Source of the DNA: a filamentous cyanobacterium CCP3
Lineage (GTDB): Bacteria > Cyanobacteriota > Cyanobacteriia > Phormidesmidales > Phormidesmidaceae
Length of the DNA: 36,763 nt
Direction: 5' to 3'
Assembly: GCA_003022385.1 (NCBI GenBank)
Contig: PYGV01000019.1
Coordinates: 1 to 36,763, forward strand
Positions 23,679 through 30,876 of this stretch are shown piece after piece. Made by a program: the position numbers and the translations under genes. A model generated the notes under the pieces. It was not told the origin of the DNA, ran no database searches, and saw only the letters and a program-made list of their open reading frames with translations. Every line of letters begins with the position of its first letter. Position 1 is the first letter of the stretch.

Positions 23679-24440
23679 CTAGAGAGACTGCCCCCCAGAG
23701 ACTTCGATTCTCTGTCCAGTAATCCATCGATTCTCTTCCGACAGCAGCAGCGCGATCGCCCCTCCAATATCATCGGGTTTACCCACCCGACCTAAAGCAG
23801 TTTGGGACGCAATGTACTTATTGATTTCTGGATTGTCTTGCACGACACTGCCCTCGGTGGCGATCGCTCCTGGAGCAACTACATTCACTGTGATTTGCCG
23901 CTGTCCTAGCTCCTTCGCTAAGGAGCGAGTCAGAACCTCGATCGCGCCCTTCATGCTGGCATAGATCGCTCGTCCTGGGCTTATAGTGCGGGTCAGAAAC
24001 GATGAAACATTCACGATTCGTCCACCATCTTTGAGCAATGGCAGCAACTTCTGAGTGAGAAAGAAGACACCCTTGAAGTTAACGTTGAATATTCGATCAA
24101 ATTCTTCCTCTGTTGTTTCTACAAACAGTGAACCGCCACTAATTTCAGCGTTATTGATAAGGAAATCAAATTGCTCGATGCCCCAAGTGTTTTGCAGAGC
24201 TTGCTTGACTTGTATCACAAACATATCAAGGGTTTCGATGCTGCCGATATCGAGCTGCAATGCGACTGCTTTATTGCCCATTGCCTCAATTTCAGAAACA
24301 ACGGATTTTGCTTCCGCTTCACCATTGAGATAGGTCACAATTACGCCCACCCCTTTCTTGGCCACTGCCAAAGCAGTATTCTTTCCCAGTCCTCGACTCG
24401 CTCCTGTCACTAGAGCAATTTTTGGTTTATCTTGTGTCAT
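23679..24440 (-). CDS. short-chain dehydrogenase/reductase (classical SDR)
   Basis: This is a 253-residue cytoplasmic oxidoreductase of the FabG-like type. The cofactor loop TGASRGLG is at 12-19, where Arg16 suggests NADP(H). The catalytic set is S147, Y160 and K164 (IYASMKGA), and the C-terminal LLSEENRWITGQRIEVSGG is classical. Oddly, the structural NNAG motif reads NNAE (96-99), a change that could affect stability. The usual length is 245-255. GGAG precedes the start. Its promoter region (site 2 at 24536-24597) carries the paired 13-mer boxes, and the AraC gene lies directly upstream on the same strand; I infer regulation by it. The substrate is unknown. A truncated second copy of its C-terminal third lies at 26661-26930. 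Confidence 0.88.
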   Translation of the reverse strand: MTQDKPKIALVTGASRGLGKNTALAVAKKGVGVIVTYLNGEAEAKSVVSEIEAMGNKAVALQLDIGSIETLDMFVIQVKQALQNTWGIEQFDFLINNAEISGGSLFVETTEEEFDRIFNVNFKGVFFLTQKLLPLLKDGGRIVNVSSFLTRTISPGRAIYASMKGAIEVLTRSLAKELGQRQITVNVVAPGAIATEGSVVQDNPEINKYIASQTALGRVGKPDDIGGAIALLLSEENRWITGQRIEVSGGQSL

Positions 24441-24535
24441 TACCTCATTTCTCCAATGAAAGACGGTCAGGTGTACTCCTGGATAGAATCAATGGAGATA
24501 CTAATCCTGCCGTTCTATCTATTCTGAGTGTTCTA

Positions 24536-24597
24536 AATGTACTGAGTTCTTGTGCCTGACTTCTTTCAGATTCTTAGCCTAATTTGTCAGATTCTTC
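24536..24597 (-). promoter_or_regulatory. AraC-type promoter with two 13-mer direct repeats (site 2)
   Basis: TTTCAGATTCTTA (24564-24576) and TGTCAGATTCTTC (24585-24597) are 21 bp apart. A -10-like TACATT (minus strand, 24541-24536) follows 22 bases downstream, exactly the spacing of site 1. It is placed to drive the SDR gene starting at 24440. Confidence 0.65.
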
Positions 24598-24600
24598 CTG

Positions 24601-25488
24601 TTAGCGCACCTGCTTTGGTGTCATGCCAGTGAATCGCTTAAACTGTTGCGTTAAGTGGCTTTGGCTAGAGAAGCCGACTTGTAGAGCGATGTCTGCGATC
24701 GCTAAATCCGTTTTCATCAACATCACTTTTGCCCGTTCTACCCGCTGTCGAATCACATACTGGTGGGGCGAAATTCCCATTTCTTGCTTAAATAGACTCG
24801 CAAAGTAAGTTGGGCTAATGTTAACAACACCAGCCAGTTCAGTCAGGGATAAGTCTCGATTCAGGTAGGTGTGAATATAATCGATCGCCTGCTGCAACTG
24901 GATACGAGTGAAGCGGTTATTTTGGGATGCGATCGGTTTTGTTAGGTTTGAATAGTTCCGCAGTAAATGAATCACCAGAATTTGAGTGAGTGATTCGACA
25001 TAGAGTTGCCCCATTATCCCACCCGATCGCAGCTCAGCTAACATCAGCATGCCAATCTGCTGAAGTTGCAGATCTTGCTGACCAAAACAGGGAACAAGTT
25101 CGAATTGATTCGCATCCATGTCGGAGGTTTCAGCAACTTGTTGAATCAGTTCCGGTTTCAAGCAAATGTGTAATGGAGTGCAGATGACTCCACTTTTATC
25201 TCGGCACCAATAGCTTGGTTGTCCAGCCGGGATAAAGAGATTGTCCCCCTCATGAAGGATTGATTCATGCAGGCGATCATCCCGTTTTTGAATTAAAGGA
25301 GCAGGATTCCCTATATGCAAGTTAAGCCAATGGTCTGAGAGGGCTGGGAGTTCAACCTCGAAAGCTGAAACAGGGCTTTGACACTGCTCAACGAAAATGT
25401 CATTCCAGTTCATTTGCTGACTGGAGAGCATCAGCACTTTATTGAACCGTTGGCTGAGTTCAAGCGAGTTGAGCTGGTGGCTGGCCAT
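24601..25488 (-). CDS. AraC-family transcriptional regulator, copy 2
   Basis: This is about 295 residues from MASHQLNS at 25488; the frame extends five residues further. It is collinear with the regulator at 13301-14194, sharing the opening (NSLELSQRFNKVLMLSSQQMNWN), the sensory half (LFIPAGQPSYWCRDKSGVICTPLHICLKPELIQQVAE) and the two C-terminal helix-turn-helix units (LTELAGVVNISPTYFASLFKQEMG and IADIALQVGFSSQSHLTQQFKRFTGMTPKQVR). The near-identical recognition helices predict shared DNA targets, in line with the near-identical boxes at 13262-13295 and 24564-24597. It is a cytoplasmic DNA-binding protein with unknown ligand. Upstream DNA (25489-25745) also matches the flank of copy 1, so the duplicated unit is larger than the gene. 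Confidence 0.92.
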   Translation of the reverse strand: MASHQLNSLELSQRFNKVLMLSSQQMNWNDIFVEQCQSPVSAFEVELPALSDHWLNLHIGNPAPLIQKRDDRLHESILHEGDNLFIPAGQPSYWCRDKSGVICTPLHICLKPELIQQVAETSDMDANQFELVPCFGQQDLQLQQIGMLMLAELRSGGIMGQLYVESLTQILVIHLLRNYSNLTKPIASQNNRFTRIQLQQAIDYIHTYLNRDLSLTELAGVVNISPTYFASLFKQEMGISPHQYVIRQRVERAKVMLMKTDLAIADIALQVGFSSQSHLTQQFKRFTGMTPKQVR

Positions 25489-25666
25489 GGAGCTTGCTCT
25501 CACCGATTGCTTGTAACTACGAAATCAACACTTTCCAGCCCGGTTATGGCGCAGCAAAAGCGTTCATCAGTCAGAGACACAAAAGAGTAACCGAAGTATG
25601 AAACCACAGGCCAGCGATCGATGCCTCTCTCCTTAGGTAGACTTTGCCAACTCATCCAGGGGCCGA

Positions 25667-25870
25667 TCATTCAGCAGAACTGTTTCCATCTGCTAATTCT
25701 ATGCCATCGCTTTCATCAGCTTGTACTAGATAGGATTGTTTCAGCAATTCAGCAACTTCTTGCGCGATCGCAATCAGGGCATAATTAACTGAAGAGTCAC
25801 AGGTGTAATCAGCCTGAGATGTAACCTCAGGCTCAAAATCATTCTTGCATTGTGATACTGAATGCGTCAT
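25667..25870 (-). CDS. small hypothetical protein
   Basis: This is about 67 residues from MTHSVSQ at 25870 (17 more residues are possible from 25921, but that would overlap the next gene). It is acidic, soluble and cysteine-containing (QCKND, DYTCDSS), with a helical YALIAIAQEVAELLKQSYLVQADESDG segment. No family is recognised. Its last 20 residues have a decayed counterpart beside the other araC gene (14375-14446), which suggests it belongs to the duplicated module or was a passenger in it. Ribosome-binding support is weak (GAGAATG). Confidence 0.45.
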   Translation of the reverse strand: MTHSVSQCKNDFEPEVTSQADYTCDSSVNYALIAIAQEVAELLKQSYLVQADESDGIELADGNSSAE

Positions 25871-25892
25871 GAAATCATTCTCAATGATGGGT

Positions 25893-26627
25893 TTACATCC
25901 CCTGGCGAATCGGGCGGACAATCACTTCATTGACATCAACATCGTCCGGCTGGGACACAGCATATAAAACGGCTCTGGCGATCGACTCTGAGGCAAGGGC
26001 CGTTTTGCGAAGTTCTTTTAACAAGCCTTTAGATGACTCATCAGTAATATCAGAGCCAAGTTCGGTGGCAACGACCCCCGGAGAGATGGTGGTAACGCGA
26101 ATGTTTTGTGATTCCTGCCGCAGTCCTTCAGAAATTGCCCAAACCGCATACTTGGTTGCACAGTAAACTGCCGCAGTGGGTACTACCACGTGGGCACCAA
26201 TGGACGCAGTATTAATGATTTGCCCAACCCCTTGCGCTTCCATAATTGGCAGCGCCGCTGCGATACCGTTCAATACGCCCCGGATATTCACATTGATCAT
26301 GTTGTCCCATTCCTCGACTTTCAGGGCATTCATTGGCGATAGGGGCATCACGCCTGCATTATTTAAGATGACATCGACGCGACCAAATTTGACTTTGGCA
26401 AACTCCACAAATGCTTTGACATCGTCGCGATCGGTGACATCGACCGCTTTGAATTCTGCTGTACCACCGGATGCATGAATCTCTTTAACTAGCTTCTCTA
26501 GCTTGTCCATCCGCCGTGCCCCCAAAACAACTTTTGCACCATTTTGAGCGAGCAGCTTCGCGGTGGCTTCGCCAATACCACTACTGGCTCCGGTGATAGC
26601 AATCACTTTGTTTTCTACATTTAGCAT
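25893..26627 (-). CDS. short-chain dehydrogenase/reductase, YdfG-like
   Basis: This is a 244-residue classical SDR. TGASSGIG is at 12-19, ARR at 37-39 points to NADP(H), NNAG is at 89-92, and the catalytic residues are S142, Y155 and K159 (YCATKYAV). The segment LRQESQNIRVTTISPGVVATEL and the C-terminus DDVDVNEVIVRPIRQGM fit the group of YdfG-like 3-hydroxy acid or sugar dehydrogenases common in accessory clusters. AGGAG sets the start. It is not a close relative of the SDR at 23679, so the two were acquired separately. The truncated SDR copy lies immediately upstream on the same strand. Confidence 0.9.
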   Translation of the reverse strand: MLNVENKVIAITGASSGIGEATAKLLAQNGAKVVLGARRMDKLEKLVKEIHASGGTAEFKAVDVTDRDDVKAFVEFAKVKFGRVDVILNNAGVMPLSPMNALKVEEWDNMINVNIRGVLNGIAAALPIMEAQGVGQIINTASIGAHVVVPTAAVYCATKYAVWAISEGLRQESQNIRVTTISPGVVATELGSDITDESSKGLLKELRKTALASESIARAVLYAVSQPDDVDVNEVIVRPIRQGM

Positions 26628-26660
26628 GATGATTCTCCTGACTATTGAGGTGGATTGAAA

Positions 26661-26937
26661 TTAAATAAACTGACCACCAAAGACTTCGATTCTCTGTACA
26701 TTCACCCAGCGATTGTCTTCGGAGAGCAATGCGGCGATACCTCCGGTAAGCTTCGCTAACGCACCTTTAATATCATTGGGAACACCCACACGACCTAACG
26801 CCGTTTGCGAAGCGAGGACGTGGTTGATTTCTGGATTGTCCTGCACTGCACCGCCTGCAAAATCTGTTTCGATCGCGCCTAGAGCCACAACATTTACGGC
26901 AATCTGTCTGTGTCCTAGTTCTTTTGCCATATGGCGA
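26661..26937 (-). pseudogene. C-terminal fragment of an SDR, with inserted 21-base repeat
   Basis: The frame reads AKELGHRQIAVNVVALGAIE, QDNPEINHVLASQTALGRVG, then ALLSEDNRW and RIEVFGGQ, closely matching the last third of the SDR at 23679-24440. The cofactor-binding half and the catalytic Ser/Tyr/Lys are absent, so it cannot be an active enzyme. Relative to the complete copy, about 21 bases (26745-26765) are inserted in frame, adding AKLTG-like residues. Its truncated 5' end stops 7-15 bases from the end of the NTF2-like gene, marking a rearrangement junction. Confidence 0.8.
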
Positions 26938-26943
26938 CTAGCA

Positions 26944-27486
26944 CTAGTTCCTCGGCGAAACTCTTGCCCATAAGTCGTTGAACTCCTGCATATCCAGAAA
27001 GGCGATCGCTTCGATGGCTTTGCCGTCCTGCATTCTGAAATACCAGGTGTAGGTGTTCCGATAAGGTCTGCCGTCCCCGGCGGTCGCTACTCCATCCCAC
27101 AGGGCAATGACCATATCACCATCTGCCCAGATGCCACGCACAGTTGGCACGATAGGGGTTAATAATCGAGCACTGGTTGGGTTGACAACCTGATCGAGGA
27201 GTTCTTGCTTGCGATAGGTGCCCGCAGTTGCGCCAGTGCCCGTAATCGTCCAGGTTGCTTCTGGAGCGAGCAGATCGAAGAAGTTGCCAGTTCCGTTGCG
27301 CCAACCGTCGAAATACTGCTGGACGATTTCTTTGTTGCGCTGTTCGATCCTCTCAGTATCTTGTACGCCTACTGAGTTGGGCTGCATGACCTGAGACAAT
27401 GGTTGATTAGGCGTTTTCGACATCCCCGGAACTGTTAGCAGCCCAATCAATCCCGTACCGATCAAAATCTGACTCAAACGATGCAT
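26944..27486 (-). CDS. exported NTF2/SnoaL-like domain protein
   Basis: This is about 180 residues from MHRLSQILIG at 27486, with AGGAGG eight bases upstream. The N-terminus is a signal peptide (ILIGTGLIGLLTVPGMSK), so the protein is periplasmic or secreted. The remainder, RNKEIVQQYFDGWRNGTGNFFDLLAPEATWTITGTG, then ADGDMVIALWDGVATAGDGRPYRNTYTWYFRMQDGKAIEAIAFLD, is the NTF2-like cone fold of the SnoaL/ketosteroid-isomerase type. Members bind small hydrophobic ligands or catalyse isomerisation/hydrolysis; which applies here is unknown. It is 120 bases downstream of the NmrA-like gene on the same strand and probably in one operon with it. Confidence 0.82.
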   Translation of the reverse strand: MHRLSQILIGTGLIGLLTVPGMSKTPNQPLSQVMQPNSVGVQDTERIEQRNKEIVQQYFDGWRNGTGNFFDLLAPEATWTITGTGATAGTYRKQELLDQVVNPTSARLLTPIVPTVRGIWADGDMVIALWDGVATAGDGRPYRNTYTWYFRMQDGKAIEAIAFLDMQEFNDLWARVSPRN

Positions 27487-27605
27487 CTTTTTAACCTCCT
27501 GAAGGTTGCATAACAAAGTAGCTATTTCGCTCTCACGTTTATTGCATTGTTCGGTATCGCTTTTATGGAAAAGGCATTTCGCATTGAGTTTCTGAACGTG
27601 AACTT

Positions 27606-28487
27606 CTAAATCAGGTTTTGCGCTTTTACAGTTTCGGCAGCGAAATTTTCGATTGTCGTTTGTCCTTTGCGAGTTTCAATACCGTTGTTTTCAAAAATGA
27701 TATGACCAGAATTGAAGCCGCGCAGCATCTCGCACCAGGCGTTAGCAGCTTCAGGCGAGGCACCGAAACCAATGATCGTCGCCTGCCAATCGCTTTCGGG
27801 AAGGGCGACAGCTTGCACGTCGCGCTTGAGCACGGCAGCAAAAGCGACGGCGACATCATTTGGCGAATAATCTGCCGCGCCGTATAGCTCGATGATGCGT
27901 TTGCCCGTCCAGTCTTCGGTCAACGCTTCAGCGGCAGCGCGTCCGATGTCGGCAGCGGCAACCATCGGAAGTTTACGGTCTAGTGGACTGTAAAAGCTCG
28001 GCAAAATGCCTTTTTCGGCGGCAATTAAAGCCACGCTGTTCCAGTTTTCCATGAATCCCGCTGCCCGCAGAAACGCGACGGGAATCGCCAAATTGCCAAA
28101 GATATTTTCCAAAAAGTAAGTTGTCATGATGTTGCCTGTGCCAGTGGCGTGCTGCGAGCCGACCGAAGAAAGCAAGACAACTTTTTGCACGCTGGATTGC
28201 GCGATCGCTTCAACATAGGCTGCGCCAATGTTTTTGGCTACGGTGAACATATCGACAGCCTGATAAGCAGGTGGATTCATTGCATAAACAGCAATCGCGC
28301 CGTCTAACGCCTTGGTTATCGCATCTGCGTCAATGACATCAGCGAAAGCAACGTCCGCACCTTTCGCCTGCCAAGCGTCAGCGGCTTTGTCCGATCGCAA
28401 CACGACGCGCACCGGCAGTTGTTTTTCAAGCAACGTATCGGCAACCACAGAACCCGTTTGTCCGGTCGCACCAAACACTACAAACAT
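27606..28487 (-). CDS. NmrA-family NAD(P)-binding protein
   Basis: This is about 293 residues from MFVVFGATGQTGS at 28487, with AGGAGG at ideal spacing; the frame continues upstream to 28550 without a site. The GATGQTG loop near residue 6 and RVVLRSDKAADAW after strand two mark an atypical SDR of the NmrA/HSCARG/azoreductase-like group. VVLLSSVGSQHATGTG and FLRAAGFMENW are the usual later motifs. Such proteins are NADPH-dependent quinone or isoflavone-type reductases or redox sensors. It is divergent from an AraC_N-type regulator at 28756 across 268 bases, the classic layout for a regulator and its target. Confidence 0.87.
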   Translation of the reverse strand: MFVVFGATGQTGSVVADTLLEKQLPVRVVLRSDKAADAWQAKGADVAFADVIDADAITKALDGAIAVYAMNPPAYQAVDMFTVAKNIGAAYVEAIAQSSVQKVVLLSSVGSQHATGTGNIMTTYFLENIFGNLAIPVAFLRAAGFMENWNSVALIAAEKGILPSFYSPLDRKLPMVAAADIGRAAAEALTEDWTGKRIIELYGAADYSPNDVAVAFAAVLKRDVQAVALPESDWQATIIGFGASPEAANAWCEMLRGFNSGHIIFENNGIETRKGQTTIENFAAETVKAQNLI

Positions 28488-28717
28488 AAATTTCCTCCTG
28501 AAATGTCGAAACCAATTTTGATCACCGAAGACCCCAACGGCACAGTTCAACGGCAGGTTCTACTTTGGATGAGTCCAATGATCTAACGTTCAATCGCTAG
28601 TCTTCTCTTACGACATGGATTTATCCTAGGTTTGAAAAGCTTTGGCGTGAATATACAAACCTGGCAGATGATTGCCTAATCCTCTCAAGTGAGGCATTGG
28701 TAACGGAGAATTTTCCC

Positions 28718-28723
28718 TATAAT
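28718..28723 (+). promoter_or_regulatory. -10 element of the AraC_N-type regulator gene
   Basis: A perfect TATAAT lies 32 bases upstream of the ATG at 28756; a weak TTGGTA lies 15 bases before it. A small inverted repeat TGCCT (28674-28678) and AGGCA (28692-28696) spans the -35 area and could be an operator. Confidence 0.5.
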
Positions 28724-28755
28724 GAGCGCAGAAGCAGAGTTCAAGTTAGAACAGC

Positions 28756-29688
28756 ATGACGATTGATACACTCAGCCACAAGAGCGCGATCGATAAATGT
28801 GCAGAACTGGCGGCATTGGTCGATCGGCATACTGGCAACCAAGGTAACGGTATCCATGCAACTGCGATCGCTCCCCTAGAGTTCACGCGAGAATGTAATC
28901 CTGTCGTAGCAATGCCCGTTGTCAGCGAACCGCTTCTTGCGGTTGTGATACAGGGACAAAAGGAATTGTGGCTTAACGAGAAAGCCTTTCGATACGGTGT
29001 TGCTCAGTATCTAGTTTTGTCGGTGGATTTGCCAGTGAGTGCACGTGTGATCGAGGCGACTCCCACTCAACCTTATCTCGGCTTTAAACTGAAGCTAGAC
29101 CCAGCCCAATTTTGTGAGATCATTGCTCAAACCCAGCCGTGCACTAGTCAAAAAGAACCCGTGAAAGGTTGGTTCGTTAGCAATGCTGAGCCATCTTTGA
29201 TTGACTGCGCTCTGCGGCTCGCAAAACTTTTAGAGACACCGCAAGATGTTTCGTTTCTGGCACCGATGATCATTCGCGAAATTTATTATCGTCTTCTAAT
29301 GGGAGAACAAAGCGAAGCAGTTCGCCAAATTGCTACTGCTGGTAGCAATATGCAGCGCATTGCTGAGGTGATAAAAGACATCAAAGCAGAGCTTGCAAAG
29401 CCGTTGCGGATTGAGGATCTTGCTGAGCAAGTGAACATGTCGGTTTCCTCTTTCCACCGCCACTTCAAAACAGTTACCTCAATGAGTCCGCTGCAATATC
29501 AAAAACAATTGCGACTCTTAGCTGCGCGACAGATAATGCTTGCTGAAAAAGCTGATGCCGTTCAAGCGGCCCATCAAGTTGGCTATGAGAGTAATTCGCA
29601 GTTCAGCCGCGAATATGCCCGCATGTTTGGTGCGCCTCCTATTCGAGATGTTGAACGGTTACGGACAGCCGAGATAGTACTAAAGTGA
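28756..29688 (+). CDS. AraC-family regulator with AraC_N sensory domain
   Basis: This is a 310-residue regulator. The N-terminal domain (PVVSEPLLAVVIQGQKELWLNEKAFRYGVAQYLVLSVDLPVSARVIEAT, then PYLGFKLKLDP) is the AraC_N type found in regulators adjacent to oxidoreductases. The C-terminal 100 residues carry two helix-turn-helix units (IEDLAEQVNMSVSSFHRHFKTVTSMSPLQYQ and AAHQVGYESNSQFSREYARMFG). It is not a close relative of the two AraC regulators on the other strand. It is transcribed divergently from the NmrA-like gene, which is its most likely target together with the NTF2-like gene. Inducers for this class are poorly known. Confidence 0.92.
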   Translation: MTIDTLSHKSAIDKCAELAALVDRHTGNQGNGIHATAIAPLEFTRECNPVVAMPVVSEPLLAVVIQGQKELWLNEKAFRYGVAQYLVLSVDLPVSARVIEATPTQPYLGFKLKLDPAQFCEIIAQTQPCTSQKEPVKGWFVSNAEPSLIDCALRLAKLLETPQDVSFLAPMIIREIYYRLLMGEQSEAVRQIATAGSNMQRIAEVIKDIKAELAKPLRIEDLAEQVNMSVSSFHRHFKTVTSMSPLQYQKQLRLLAARQIMLAEKADAVQAAHQVGYESNSQFSREYARMFGAPPIRDVERLRTAEIVLK

Positions 29689-29750
29689 CTTCAGAAAGAT
29701 AGTTTTCCCTAGTGATCAATTTGACTATCCCTGGTTCTTGGTCTTAAAGC

Positions 29751-30575
29751 TTAGGGAAGAGTTAGGATTTCTACCCCTTCCTCAGTCACAGCAACGGTGT
29801 GTTCAAACTGAGCTGAAAGTTTCTTATCTTTTGTAATCACAGTCCAGCGATCTGCAAGAAACTTAAGTGTACTCGTGCCTTCGTTTAGCATCGGCTCAAC
29901 CGTAAAAACCATTCCCGGACGCAGCTTCAACCCACTGCCTCGTTCGCCAAAATGAGGAATTTGAAGCTCTGTATGCATTTGCCTGCCAATACCATGCCCA
30001 ACCATATCTCGAACAACTGAGAACCCATTCGCCTCGGCATATGCTTGAATTGCAGCCCCAATATCACCGATTCTTGCCCCCGGCTTGATTTCAGCAATAC
30101 CTCGCATCATCGATGCTTGAGTGGCTTCAACTAGTTTTCGGGCGGTTGCGGATACATTGCCAACTAGGAATGTTTTAGACGTGTCGCCATGATAACCGTC
30201 TAGGCGTGGTGTCACATCGATATTGATAATATCTCCGTCTTTAAGGATGTGCTTTGGATTCGGAATTCCGTGACAAACTACTTCATTAATGCTGGTGCAA
30301 ATTGAGCCGGTAAAGGGGGGATGATCGGGAGGCGCATAGCCAAGGGTGGCACTAGTTGCCCCATGAGCTTGCATCCAACGCGCTGCCTCATCATTTAAAG
30401 CTTGCGTACTCACTCCAGGCTGCACCATTGATTCAAGATGATTGAGGAGGTTCGCAGCAAGTCGCCCAACCCGCCGCATCTTGCCTAATTCTCTACTCGA
30501 AAGTAAGACAAGCCCTGGAGGGCTCTGGGGTTGGACAAAATCTCCGGCGATCGAGAGCAAATTTTGACGGTTCAT
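29751..30575 (-). CDS. map: methionine aminopeptidase, type I
   Basis: This 274-residue enzyme removes the initiator methionine from nascent proteins in the cytoplasm. The five metal ligands are visible: D120, D131, H194, E227 and E258, in INIDVTPRLDGYHGDTSKTF, GHGIGRQMHTELQIPH, TVEPML and QFEHTV. The substrate-positioning H102 lies in VVCHGIP. The N-terminal 28 residues (to SSRELGKMRR) are a short extension relative to the roughly 250-residue core; no zinc-finger is present. Cyanobacteria usually carry several map genes, and this one stands outside the ribosomal-protein operon, so it may be an accessory copy. It is transcribed divergently from the small ribbon-helix-helix gene across a repeat-rich spacer. 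Confidence 0.93.
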   Translation of the reverse strand: MNRQNLLSIAGDFVQPQSPPGLVLLSSRELGKMRRVGRLAANLLNHLESMVQPGVSTQALNDEAARWMQAHGATSATLGYAPPDHPPFTGSICTSINEVVCHGIPNPKHILKDGDIINIDVTPRLDGYHGDTSKTFLVGNVSATARKLVEATQASMMRGIAEIKPGARIGDIGAAIQAYAEANGFSVVRDMVGHGIGRQMHTELQIPHFGERGSGLKLRPGMVFTVEPMLNEGTSTLKFLADRWTVITKDKKLSAQFEHTVAVTEEGVEILTLP

Positions 30576-30596
30576 GGATAAAGCCTTGATTACTCA

Positions 30597-30635
30597 TGCT
30601 ATGCCATGCTAGCACAGCACGGCATAGCACAACAC
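30597..30635. repeat. inverted plus direct repeats between map and the RHH gene
   Basis: TGCTATGCC (30597-30605) and GGCATAGCA (30621-30629) form a perfect 9-bp inverted repeat. TAGCACAGCAC (30610-30620) and TAGCACAACAC (30625-30635) form a direct repeat with a 15-bp period. Overlapping inverted and direct repeats next to a ribbon-helix-helix gene are what an autoregulatory operator would look like. Confidence 0.55.
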
Positions 30636-30657
30636 AGGCTAGGCTATTGCTGGTATC

Positions 30658-30876
30658 TTGGAAGCAAGAAAGCCAGACGTGAAACTCAAAATGGGCGGCA
30701 AAACAGACTTGGAGCGAGTGGTTGCTTACGTTTCTCCAGAGTTAAAGCAAGAACTGGAGGAGTGGGCGCAGACAGATGAACGATCTGTCTCTTGGCTGGT
30801 TGCAAAATTAATTGATAAGTCTTTGCAAGAACGCCGAAAGCAGCGGAGTGTTTCGGAAGTAGTCAATATGCGCTGA
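30658..30876 (+). CDS. ribbon-helix-helix (CopG/Arc-like) DNA-binding protein
   Basis: This is about 72 residues if a TTG at 30658 is used; GTG at 30679 or ATG at 30691 are alternatives, and none has a convincing ribosome-binding site. The core TDLERVVAYVSPELKQELEEWAQTDERSVSWLVAKLIDKSLQERRKQ fits a ribbon-helix-helix fold: one beta strand (RVVAYV) followed by two helices with the S-x-S turn between them. Such proteins are antitoxins or small repressors. No toxin gene adjoins it: map lies on one side and an insertion-sequence remnant begins within a base or two of its stop. A partner may have been lost there. The tail RSVSEVVNMR looks intact. Confidence 0.65.
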   Translation: MEARKPDVKLKMGGKTDLERVVAYVSPELKQELEEWAQTDERSVSWLVAKLIDKSLQERRKQRSVSEVVNMR

